Origin: Desulfamplus sp964425195
GTDB lineage: Bacteria > Desulfobacterota > Desulfobacteria > Desulfobacterales > Desulfobacteraceae
Length of the DNA stretch: 64,000 bases
Direction of reading: 5' to 3'
Assembly: GCA_964425195.1 (NCBI GenBank)
Contig: CAYRLG010000004.1
Location: 123,537 to 187,536 of the forward strand
Within the stretch, counting starts at the first letter, position 1, and the number at the start of each line of letters is the position of its first letter. Under the pieces are notes generated by a model. The model was not told where the DNA came from, made no database searches, and saw only the letters and a program-made list of their open reading frames with translations. A program made the position numbers and the translations under genes. Shown here in pieces: positions 37,294 through 44,905 of this stretch.

Positions 37294-38751
37294 ATGAGCA
37301 ACTATGACATCCAGACCCTTTTAAGAAATATTCCAGGTGTAGATTATATTCTTGAAAAAATAAAAGGTAACCCCAACTTTCAGAATATTCCGCTATCTGT
37401 AATAAAAGCATCAATAAGAAAAACACTTGAACTGGTCAGAAAAAGTATTATTGATGGAGAATATAATATTTCGTTTGATAATCTTTTAGATGACCAAAAC
37501 AGAAAACAACTACTGCATGATAAGATTATTAAAGATATCTTAAATTCTGCAAATCAAACTATAGCCCAGAGACTTGTTCCAACAATTAATGCAACTGGTG
37601 TTGTTATCCATACAAATCTTGGAAGATCGCTTCTGTGCCAAGATGCTCTTGATAGAATAACCCAAATTGCCGGAGGCTTTTCTAATCTTGAGTTTAATAT
37701 AAAAAAAGGCAAGCGTGGAGAGCGTTACAGTGCAGTTGAGGAGATTTTGTGCGATTTAACCGGTGCTCAAGCTGCTATGGCTGTGAATAACAATGCTGGT
37801 GCTGTTTTTTTATGCCTTAACACCTTAGCAAGAGAGTGCGAAGTTGTTGTATCACGCGGAGAGCTTGTTGAAATTGGAGGCTCTTTTAGAATTCCTGATG
37901 TTATGGAAAAGAGTGGCTGCAAACTAAAAGAGGTAGGAACGACCAACCGAACTCATCTGCGTGATTATGAATCTGCAATATCAGATAAGACGGCTATGCT
38001 TTTAAAGGTGCATACAAGTAACTATAAAATTGAAGGTTTTACAGCAAACGTGACTCTGTCCGACCTTGTTTTGCTTGGCAAAAAGCATAAACTGCCTGTT
38101 ATGGAGGATTTAGGAAGTGGCTCACTGATTGATCTCTCAAAATATGGTCTTGCTCGAGAACCAACTGTATCTGATATTGTTGCTGCTGGTGCTGATGTTG
38201 TAACATTCAGTGGTGATAAGCTGCTTGGGGGGCCTCAAGCTGGAATAATAGTTGGCAGTGCTGATGCTATTAAAAGAATAAAGTCCAACCCTCTAACTCG
38301 GGCACTGCGTATTGATAAACTTACTCTTGCAGCGTTAGAAGCTACTTTAAATCTCTATAGAGATGAGGCAGAGGCAATTAAAAAAATACCAACTTTGAGA
38401 ATGTTGACCCTTTCATTTGAAGAGACAGTTCAAAAAGCTGATAAACTTATTCAAGATATTAAATTAAAGATAGGTGGGGATTTAAATTCAAAAATTGAAA
38501 TTGGTTACGCTGATCTCTCCTCTCGCACAGGAGGAGGAGCTTATCCTGAATACTCAATACCAAGCAGGTGTGTAACCATTGAACCTAAAAGTATATCAGC
38601 AGCAGCTCTTGAAAGAGATATGAGAATTTATACCCCTTCAATTATAGGAAGAATTGATAATAACCGTTTTATTATTGATACCAGGACTTTGCAAACAGGT
38701 GAAGAGCAGATAATCTGCAATGCCCTTGCAGATATTTTAACCAGAGCATAA
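37294..38751 (+). CDS. selA: L-seryl-tRNA(Sec) selenium transferase
   Basis: The 485-residue PLP enzyme has the SelA motifs: NATGVVIHTNLGRSLL, YSAVEEILCDLTGAQAAMAVNNNAGA, GELVEIGGSFRIPDVMEKSG, HTSNYKIEGFT and FSGDKLLGGPQAGII with the PLP Lys. It converts seryl-tRNA(Sec) to selenocysteinyl-tRNA using selenophosphate. The length is about normal. No selB, selC or obvious selenoprotein is seen in the window, so the rest of the pathway must be elsewhere. The TPR gene 14 nt downstream is probably co-transcribed. Confidence 0.95.
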   Translation: MSNYDIQTLLRNIPGVDYILEKIKGNPNFQNIPLSVIKASIRKTLELVRKSIIDGEYNISFDNLLDDQNRKQLLHDKIIKDILNSANQTIAQRLVPTINATGVVIHTNLGRSLLCQDALDRITQIAGGFSNLEFNIKKGKRGERYSAVEEILCDLTGAQAAMAVNNNAGAVFLCLNTLARECEVVVSRGELVEIGGSFRIPDVMEKSGCKLKEVGTTNRTHLRDYESAISDKTAMLLKVHTSNYKIEGFTANVTLSDLVLLGKKHKLPVMEDLGSGSLIDLSKYGLAREPTVSDIVAAGADVVTFSGDKLLGGPQAGIIVGSADAIKRIKSNPLTRALRIDKLTLAALEATLNLYRDEAEAIKKIPTLRMLTLSFEETVQKADKLIQDIKLKIGGDLNSKIEIGYADLSSRTGGGAYPEYSIPSRCVTIEPKSISAAALERDMRIYTPSIIGRIDNNRFIIDTRTLQTGEEQIICNALADILTRA

Positions 38752-38765
38752 ACAGATCAAAATAG

Positions 38766-40427
38766 ATGGAAAGTGATATGGAATTTTTATATAAAGGTAA
38801 TAATTTCTCTTCCAAAGAGATATCGTTTATGAAATCAGATTCTGATGCCATCTATCATTCTGATTTTACTCCAGAGAGCTATTTATCAGATTTTCTTATT
38901 GAAAATAGTCAATCTAACAATCAAGTGGCTACTCAATTTAACTCATTTGTTAAAGATATTTTACAACAGATTGAACAAAATGCTCTCTCTAAAAAAATGG
39001 ATGATATTAAAACTCATAGATTTTTATGCTCTGTAATCAAATTGGAATATCCGAGTACAGATAATCAAAATAGCTATAAAACAGCTTCGATAAACTCCCA
39101 TGATAATAGCCAAATGGAAAAAAATAATCACAGAAGCAGTAAAAATCAGAAGGAGACATTGGTTCATGCGATTAATACAGCAGTGACATCTGAAGATGGT
39201 TTATGGCAGTGGTTGTCTGAATCAACTCTTATAACTCTCATTTGGGGTGATACTGCTCGTGCTGAGGAGACAATAAAGGACCTTATTAGATTTGCTGATA
39301 CAACACTTAAGATAAAATCTCATGCAGGTGCCGCACTTTTTCCGTTTTTAGACTTTTCACCTACAATGGTTATTTGTAACGCCATCAAAGCTCTTGATCA
39401 CGCCGCTTTTTTTGCACCGGGTACGCTTACATTTTTTGATGATGTTACCCAAAATATATATGGCGATAGGTTATATCAGCTTGGGAAAGTAGGTGATGCT
39501 GCAAGAGAGTATAAACAAGGGCTTGAAATAAGAGAGGATAATTTAAATCTTATTAACAGTCTTGGAGTTTGCTATAGCCTTACAAACCGTCTTGAGCTTG
39601 CAAAAGAGCAGTTTGAAAAGGCAGTTTGTATCTATAAGTCAAGCAAATCTCAGAAAGAGAACTTTATTAAAACAGTTTGTAATACTAATGAAATCAGTGA
39701 CACTAAAATCAATAAAAATGATGATTTTGAAGCTGATGATAATCAATTTATGATCTTTTATAATGCAGCCCTTACCTGCAACCTTGTAGGTGATATAGAA
39801 AAAGGAGTTGAGTATATTAAGCAGATAACAACAATGCAAAAGGACTTTTTTGAAGCTGAGTTGACCGCTGGAATTCTGTTTTTAAAATCTGATATAAAAG
39901 ATGATGCTTTGATACATTTAAATAAAGCTCTAAAGCTCAAACCTGATTCTGCTATAGTTCACAGAATTCTTGGAGAGCTATATTTGAGAATAAATCTGCC
40001 TGTAAAAGCTGCCAATGAGTATAAGCAAGCTATAAAGATCAATCCTTATGACGCATGTTCAATATCTGGACTTGCAAAGGTGTTTGAAATTCAAAATAAG
40101 AACCTTGATATTGCTCTCACCCTTGCACACCACAGCCTTGCTATAACACCTGATAACCCCTATTTTAGAGCCTGTCTTGGAAAAATATATCTTAAAAAAG
40201 GGCTGTATGACTTTGCATATATTGAATTTTCTAAAGCATATATGCAGTTAAAAGCGAGTGAGGATTACTATAAAAAAGATGGAAGCAGCGATGTTGAGCC
40301 TTTAATATTTGACTCATCAGAAGTTGAAGTTGATCTGAGAACATCTAATCAAGATAGCATGGAGATGAATAAGTTTTTTGAATATGAAGATTCTACAGCA
40401 AATGATCTCAAAAAGCGATCTGCCTGA
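38766..40427 (+). CDS. TPR-repeat protein of unknown function
   Basis: This 553-residue protein has about five tetratricopeptide repeats between residues 230 and 480, for example LGKVGDAAREYKQGLEI, NSLGVCYSLTNRLELAKEQFEKA, KDDALIHLNKALKLKPDS and LPVKAANEYKQAIKINPYDA. The N-terminal 130 residues are polar and Ser/Asn-rich without a recognisable domain. There is no signal peptide. Position, 14 nt after selA and 24 nt before gmhA, suggests one transcript, but a functional link is not evident. TPR proteins are scaffolds, so a partner is likely but unknown. Confidence 0.75.
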   Translation: MESDMEFLYKGNNFSSKEISFMKSDSDAIYHSDFTPESYLSDFLIENSQSNNQVATQFNSFVKDILQQIEQNALSKKMDDIKTHRFLCSVIKLEYPSTDNQNSYKTASINSHDNSQMEKNNHRSSKNQKETLVHAINTAVTSEDGLWQWLSESTLITLIWGDTARAEETIKDLIRFADTTLKIKSHAGAALFPFLDFSPTMVICNAIKALDHAAFFAPGTLTFFDDVTQNIYGDRLYQLGKVGDAAREYKQGLEIREDNLNLINSLGVCYSLTNRLELAKEQFEKAVCIYKSSKSQKENFIKTVCNTNEISDTKINKNDDFEADDNQFMIFYNAALTCNLVGDIEKGVEYIKQITTMQKDFFEAELTAGILFLKSDIKDDALIHLNKALKLKPDSAIVHRILGELYLRINLPVKAANEYKQAIKINPYDACSISGLAKVFEIQNKNLDIALTLAHHSLAITPDNPYFRACLGKIYLKKGLYDFAYIEFSKAYMQLKASEDYYKKDGSSDVEPLIFDSSEVEVDLRTSNQDSMEMNKFFEYEDSTANDLKKRSA

Positions 40428-40451
40428 TTTTAAAATTACAACGGGAAAAAT

Positions 40452-41042
40452 ATGAATAGTAACCAGTTAGTGATTGAGAATTTAGTAATTGATACTCTTA
40501 ATCAGAGTGTCGAAGTGAAACAGGCGTTTATAAAAAGCCATGTTGCTAAGATTGAAAGTTGTGTCACTTTGATAGTTAGTACCTTAAAACAGGGTGGCAA
40601 ACTTCTGATTTTCGGCAATGGAGGCAGTGCAGCAGATGCCCAGCATTTTGCAGCAGAGTTTGTAAACCGATTTCAGATTGAGCGTCCGCCGCTTGCAGCA
40701 ATTGCTCTTACAACTGACACATCAATCATAACAAGCATTGGAAATGATTACTCTTTTGATGATATTTTCCTTAAACAGATTCAGGCATTTGGAAAAAAAG
40801 GTGATATTGCTATCTGCATCTCAACAAGTGGAAATTCACCAAATGTCGTTAAAGCAGCAGTTGAGGCAAAAAAAATGGGGCTGCACGTGGTTGGTTTATC
40901 AGGAGTGAAAGGAGAGTTAAAAGAGATTTCAGATATTGCATTTTGTGTAGATTGTGCGGTTACAGCAAGGATTCAGGAGTCGCACATAACGCTTATACAT
41001 ATTTTGTGCGATTTGACAGAGAGGATAATTTTGCAGCCGTAG
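40452..41042 (+). CDS. gmhA: Phosphoheptose isomerase (SIS domain)
   Basis: The 196-residue protein has the SIS signatures GNGGSAADAQHFAAEFVNR, CISTSGNSPNVVKA, and near the end TARIQESHITLIHILCDLTE, with the Glu/His pair of GmhA. It makes D-glycero-D-manno-heptose-7-phosphate from sedoheptulose-7-phosphate, the first step to LPS heptose. DiaA-like paralogues share the fold, but the conserved ESH and N-terminal length favour gmhA. A group of hairpins follows the stop codon. Confidence 0.88.
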   Translation: MNSNQLVIENLVIDTLNQSVEVKQAFIKSHVAKIESCVTLIVSTLKQGGKLLIFGNGGSAADAQHFAAEFVNRFQIERPPLAAIALTTDTSIITSIGNDYSFDDIFLKQIQAFGKKGDIAICISTSGNSPNVVKAAVEAKKMGLHVVGLSGVKGELKEISDIAFCVDCAVTARIQESHITLIHILCDLTERIILQP

Positions 41043-41087
41043 GGCTGAAGCCCCAATGCCATTAAGTTAAGAAAAAAATATTTCAAA
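41042..41087. repeat. First hairpin of the gmhA-fmdB intergenic cluster
   Basis: GGGCT (41042-41046) pairs with AGCCC (41049-41053) across a two-base turn directly overlapping the gmhA stop. This is a GC-rich palindrome of the same style as the following three hairpins. Confidence 0.45.
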
Positions 41088-41098
41088 TCATCTCTGTC

Positions 41099-41187
41099 AG
41101 CCGTTGAGCTAAAGCTCTCGGCTAACCATAAGAAAGCCCGCTTAAGCGGGCTTGGGTAAAAAATCAGCCCTGAGCTTTAGCTCTGGG
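41099..41187. repeat. Three palindromes downstream of gmhA
   Basis: Palindrome 1: AGCCG-TT-GAGCT-AA-AGCTC-T-CGGCT (41099-41123). Palindrome 2: AAGCCCGC-TTAA-GCGGGCTT (41134-41153), a likely terminator. Palindrome 3: CCC-T-GAGCT-TT-AGCTC-T-GGG (41168-41187). Palindromes 1 and 3 share the GAGCT/AGCTC core, so they are copies of one repeat type. They lie between gmhA and the FmdB gene. Confidence 0.65.
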
Positions 41188-41245
41188 AGATAAGATAAAA
41201 AATAAAACACTCAAATTAAGAGTAGGATTAAAAAAAGGAAAGAAA

Positions 41246-41488
41246 ATGCCTATATATGAGTATCAATGTAAACAATGCGGTAATAATTTTGAAAAGTTGG
41301 TAATTGGAAGCGATATGCCAACATGTCCATCATGCCAGAGCAGCGACCTTGAAAAACTTATGTCAGCTTGTGGTTTTTTCTCTAAATCATCTGGACCAGG
41401 AGGGACTGTCCAGACAACAGCATCGTCAGCAGGCTCTTCATGCAGCGGCTGTTCTGCAACAAGTTGTTCAACATGTGGAAGCAGATAA
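41246..41488 (+). CDS. FmdB/CxxC zinc-ribbon regulatory protein
   Basis: The 80-residue protein begins MPIYEYQCKQCGNNFEKL and has CPSCQS, the FmdB-type zinc ribbon. The C-terminal 25 residues are Ser/Gly/Cys-rich (SCSGCSATSCSTCGSR). Members are small putative transcription regulators or chaperones, and none has a well-defined role. It overlaps none of its neighbours, and hemC starts 5 nt after its stop, so it is probably co-transcribed with hemC. Confidence 0.9.
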   Translation: MPIYEYQCKQCGNNFEKLVIGSDMPTCPSCQSSDLEKLMSACGFFSKSSGPGGTVQTTASSAGSSCSGCSATSCSTCGSR

Positions 41489-41493
41489 ATAAA

Positions 41494-42561
41494 ATGACAA
41501 AAACAATTAAAATAGGAACAAGAGGCAGCCAGCTTGCACTGTGGCAGGCAGATTGGGTTAAAGGTGAGATTGAGAAAATATTAAGCCGATTAAACGCAAT
41601 AAACTCTTTAAACAGCAGCACAAATTCAAATAGAGATGTTTTAACTTCTATGCCTTTGATTGAGATCGTAAAGATAAAGACCACAGGGGATCAGATAACT
41701 GACCGTCCTTTATCAATGGTTGGAGGCAAAGGGCTTTTTGTCAAAGAGATTGAGCAGCAGCTTCTTGATAAACAGATTGATATTGCAGTCCACAGCATGA
41801 AAGATATGCCGGCAGAGCTTCCAGAAGGTTTGATAGTTGGTGCAATACCAGTAAGGGCAAACCCTTTTGATGTTTTAATATCAAGAGATAATATCCCTTT
41901 AAATGATCTGCCTGCTGGGTCAAAAATCGGCACAAGCAGCTTGAGGCGTGCATCACAGATAAAAAGTGTCCGTCCAGATGTTGTTCCAGTTTCAATACGG
42001 GGTAATTTAGATACTCGTTTAAGAAAGTTAGACTCTGGAGAGTATGATGCAATTATTCTTGCTGCTGCTGGTCTTATAAGGCTTGGAATGAAAGAGAGAA
42101 TCTCACAGTATCTTGATGAAGATACCATGGTGCCGGCAGTAGGGCAGGGTGCTCTGTGCGTTGAGTCTCGTTTGGTTAATTCACAATCAGATGATCATGA
42201 TCTTTTAGTTTCTAAGATTATGGCAGCACTTGATGATACGAATACCCGTATTCCAGTTGAGGCAGAGAGAGCCTTTTTGAAAAAAATGGAAGGAAGCTGC
42301 CATATACCAGTAGCCTGTTTTGGCAAACTTGAAAACATAAAAAAAGATTCTCCTCATACAGCAGAAAATAGTGAGAATTTAAAAGGGTTAAACCAATTAA
42401 ATTTAACAGGATTAGTTGCATCTGAAGATGGCTCAACAATAATAAAGGAGACTCTGAGATGTTCAGCAGAACTATCAAAGGCAAATGCAATCGGCACCGA
42501 ACTTGCTGAACTGATTTTGCAAAAAGGCGGCAGAGAGATATTAGAAAGTTTAAAAATTTAA
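41494..42561 (+). CDS. hemC: Hydroxymethylbilane synthase
   Basis: ATG 41494 (MTKTIKIGTRGSQLALWQAD) is the natural start; frames extending to 41440 would overlap the FmdB gene. The roughly 355-residue enzyme has KGLFVKEIEQQLLD, AVHSMKDMPAELPEGL, GTSSLRRASQIK, VPAVGQGALCVE and the dipyrromethane cofactor Cys in EGSCHIPVA. It polymerises porphobilinogen. A polar insertion near the C-terminus (TAENSENLKGLNQ) adds length. The following gene is cobA-hemD, so together they make the common tetrapyrrole precursor up to precorrin-2. Confidence 0.95.
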   Translation: MTKTIKIGTRGSQLALWQADWVKGEIEKILSRLNAINSLNSSTNSNRDVLTSMPLIEIVKIKTTGDQITDRPLSMVGGKGLFVKEIEQQLLDKQIDIAVHSMKDMPAELPEGLIVGAIPVRANPFDVLISRDNIPLNDLPAGSKIGTSSLRRASQIKSVRPDVVPVSIRGNLDTRLRKLDSGEYDAIILAAAGLIRLGMKERISQYLDEDTMVPAVGQGALCVESRLVNSQSDDHDLLVSKIMAALDDTNTRIPVEAERAFLKKMEGSCHIPVACFGKLENIKKDSPHTAENSENLKGLNQLNLTGLVASEDGSTIIKETLRCSAELSKANAIGTELAELILQKGGREILESLKI

Positions 42562-42594
42562 ATTGAATTTTCTTTTATATTAAAAATCAAACTT

Positions 42595-42640
42595 TAGAGA
42601 CGCACAGCTAAGGGATAGACCAACAGCCGTGCGTCTCTAC
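42595..42640. repeat. GTAGAGAC palindrome family, copy C
   Basis: An 11-bp perfect stem TAGAGACGCAC (42595-42605) / GTGCGTCTCTA (42629-42639) with a 23-nt loop that carries an extra segment relative to copy B. It lies between hemC and cobA-hemD. The GTG at 42629 that would start an extended reading frame lies within it. Confidence 0.7.
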
Positions 42641-42673
42641 TTTTATATATGCATAAAAAGGTTAAGAAAACTT

Positions 42674-44257
42674 ATGAATACTAAAAAAGGCAGAGTCTAT
42701 CTTATTGGTGCAGGTCCCGGAGACCCAAAACTCATTACAATCAGAGGAATGGAGTGCATTCAAAAGGCAGATGTTGTGGTCTATGATTATCTTGCTGCTC
42801 CGGCACTTCTTAAATATGCCCGCAAAGATGCTCAAATTATCTATGTTGGAAAAAAGGGCGGAGATCATACAATGTCCCAAGATAAGATAAATGAGCTTTT
42901 GGCAGATAAGGGAAAAGAGGGGCTTGTAGTTGCACGGCTCAAAGGCGGTGATCCGTTTATTTTCGGCAGGGGCGGAGAAGAGGCTGAGACGCTTATTGAA
43001 GCAGGCATTCCATTTGAGGTTGTTCCGGGCGTAACTTCAGCAGTTGCAGCTCCAGCTTATGCAGGCATTCCTCTGACTCATAGAGATTACACATCATCTG
43101 TCTCCTTAATTACTGGACACGAAGACCCGTTAAAAGATCAGAGCAGCATCAGGTGGGATACTCTTGCACAGAGCGGCAGCACGCTTGTATTTTTTATGGG
43201 TGTTAAAAATCTTCCAAATATATGCGAGCAGTTGGTTAAAAACGGAAAATCTCCTGATACGCCGGTTGCTCTGGTCAGATGGGGAACAACCCCAAAACAG
43301 CAGACTGTGAGCGGCAATCTATCAAACATTGTTCAAAAGGTTAGAGAGGCTAAACTAAAACCCCCATCATTAATTGTGGTTGGAGATGTAGTATCTTTGC
43401 GTGAGCAGATGCAGTGGTTTGAACTACGTCCGTTTCATGGAAAAAGAGTTGTTGTAACTCGTGCAAGAGAGCAGGCAAGCGATTTGGTTGCTGCATTGAC
43501 AGAACTTGGGGCAGAGTGCGTTGAGATTCCAACAATTAAAGTTGTGCCTCCTTCTGATAACTCACCTCTTGAACGGTCAATTGAAAATATTAAAACTTAC
43601 GATTGGCTCATATTTACCAGTGTAAATGGTGTTAAATTCTTTTTTGATACTCTGTTTAAAATGGGTAAAGATGTAAGGGTGTTAGGTCATTTAAAATGTG
43701 CCTGCATAGGTCCAGTTACTAAAGAGGAGCTTAGAAAACACGGCATTATAACTGATATCCTGCCAGAAAGTTACAGAGCAGAATCAATAGTTGAGGCTTT
43801 TCAAGGTGTAAATAGTCAAGGAGTTACTATTCAAGGTGAACAGATAGATATAAAAGGCAAAAAAATCCTCCTTCCTCGTGCAAAAGAGGCAAGGTCTGTA
43901 TTGCCAGAAGAACTTCAAAAAATGGGTGCTATACTTGATGAGGTTACGGCATACGTTACAGAACAGGTTGCAGACGCTAAAGACGAGCTTGTAAGACTTC
44001 TTGAAAAGAGCACTGATGATGACAACAAAGGTATTGATATTGTTACCTTTACAAGCTCTTCAACTGTAAAGAACTTTAAAGCACTGCTGCCACAAGATAA
44101 GTTTTCGCAACTTATGGAGGGCGTAACCATTGCCTGCATAGGTCCCATAACTGCTGATACCGCAATTGCTGAAGGGTTTAAGCCTGATATTATTGCTGAA
44201 GAATATACTATTCCCGGGCTTGTTGATGCGATGGTTAAGGATTTTAGTAAAAATTAG
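42674..44257 (+). CDS. Uroporphyrinogen-III methyltransferase/synthase fusion (CobA-HemD)
   Basis: ATG 42674 (MNTKKGRVYLIGAGPGDPKL) is chosen. The frame extends to 42629, but that start lies inside a palindromic repeat. The N-terminal part (residues 1-245) is a SAM-dependent methyltransferase with GAGPGDP, GGDPFIFGRGGEE, PLTHRDYTSSVSLITGHE. It makes precorrin-2. The C-terminal part (250-527) is uroporphyrinogen-III synthase (GKRVVVTRAREQASDLV, YDWLIFTSVNGVKFFF, TFTSSSTVKNF). The fusion is common in deltaproteobacteria and channels uroporphyrinogen III into siroheme or cobalamin. A small tandem-like repeat (NSQGVTIQG) lies in the HemD part. Confidence 0.94.
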   Translation: MNTKKGRVYLIGAGPGDPKLITIRGMECIQKADVVVYDYLAAPALLKYARKDAQIIYVGKKGGDHTMSQDKINELLADKGKEGLVVARLKGGDPFIFGRGGEEAETLIEAGIPFEVVPGVTSAVAAPAYAGIPLTHRDYTSSVSLITGHEDPLKDQSSIRWDTLAQSGSTLVFFMGVKNLPNICEQLVKNGKSPDTPVALVRWGTTPKQQTVSGNLSNIVQKVREAKLKPPSLIVVGDVVSLREQMQWFELRPFHGKRVVVTRAREQASDLVAALTELGAECVEIPTIKVVPPSDNSPLERSIENIKTYDWLIFTSVNGVKFFFDTLFKMGKDVRVLGHLKCACIGPVTKEELRKHGIITDILPESYRAESIVEAFQGVNSQGVTIQGEQIDIKGKKILLPRAKEARSVLPEELQKMGAILDEVTAYVTEQVADAKDELVRLLEKSTDDDNKGIDIVTFTSSSTVKNFKALLPQDKFSQLMEGVTIACIGPITADTAIAEGFKPDIIAEEYTIPGLVDAMVKDFSKN

Positions 44258-44307
44258 ATTAAACTATGGAGTAAATTATAAGGTAGTTCCAATAAATCGG
44301 AGGGGAG

Positions 44308-44541
44308 ATGGAAAATTTATTGAACCGAATCGTAATCGATCCAGAAATATGTCATGGAAAACCTTGCATCAGAGGCCTTCGCTATCCTGTTGAGATGATT
44401 TTAGAACTATTGAGCAGTGATATGGATATTGATGAAATACTCCAAGATTACGAAGACTTAGTAAAAGAGGACATTAAGGCGTGTTTAGTATTTGCTTCAA
44501 GGCTAAGTAATGTAAAGAGTATTTATAGACTCGCATCATGA
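44308..44541 (+). CDS. DUF433 antitoxin-like protein
   Basis: The 77-residue protein has the DUF433 pattern RIVIDPEICHGKPCIRGLRYPVEMILELL, with a later helix ILQDYEDLVKEDIKACL. DUF433 proteins are predicted antitoxins of VapB/ParD-like fold paired with DUF5615 (PIN-like) toxins. Here the partner overlaps by 4 nt (ATGA-like coupling). GGAGGGGAG just before ATG is a strong ribosome site. First gene of the accessory island. Confidence 0.9.
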   Translation: MENLLNRIVIDPEICHGKPCIRGLRYPVEMILELLSSDMDIDEILQDYEDLVKEDIKACLVFASRLSNVKSIYRLAS

Positions 44542-44891
44542 AATATTTAATAGATGCACAATTACCAAAACGTCTATCTGTTGCATTGAGAGATATAGGC
44601 TATGATTCTATTCATACGCTTGATCTTCCAGAACAAAATAGAACAAAAGATAGATATATTAATGCGATTTCTTTGAAAGAGCAGAGAGTCGTTATTTCAA
44701 AAGACTCTGATTTTATTGATTCGATACTTATTTCAGGCAAACCGTATAAATTACTTTATGTTTCAACAGGCAATATTTCAAATAGCAAGTTACTGAAATT
44801 ATTTTTAGATAATATTCAAGAAATAGATCAATCTTTGGAAGCTCACCGTTTAGTAGAATTAACCTCTGAAACATTAATAATTCATCAGTAA
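44538..44891 (+). CDS. DUF5615 PIN-like toxin
   Basis: The 117-residue protein begins MKYLIDAQLPKRLSVALRDIGYDSIHT and continues with VVISKDSDFIDSILISGKPYKLLYVSTGNI, the DUF5615 PIN-like pattern. The acidic residues D6, D97-region and DSD motif could bind Mg for RNA cleavage. It overlaps the DUF433 gene, as a type II toxin-antitoxin pair would. The restriction-modification gene follows 14 nt later. Confidence 0.88.
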   Translation: MKYLIDAQLPKRLSVALRDIGYDSIHTLDLPEQNRTKDRYINAISLKEQRVVISKDSDFIDSILISGKPYKLLYVSTGNISNSKLLKLFLDNIQEIDQSLEAHRLVELTSETLIIHQ

Positions 44892-44905
44892 GAAAAATTA
44901 ATCTC

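Noticed and set aside
42629..42673. Extended start of cobA-hemD
   Set aside because: The extra 15 codons lie within and after a palindromic repeat; ATG 42674 matches the usual N-terminus.
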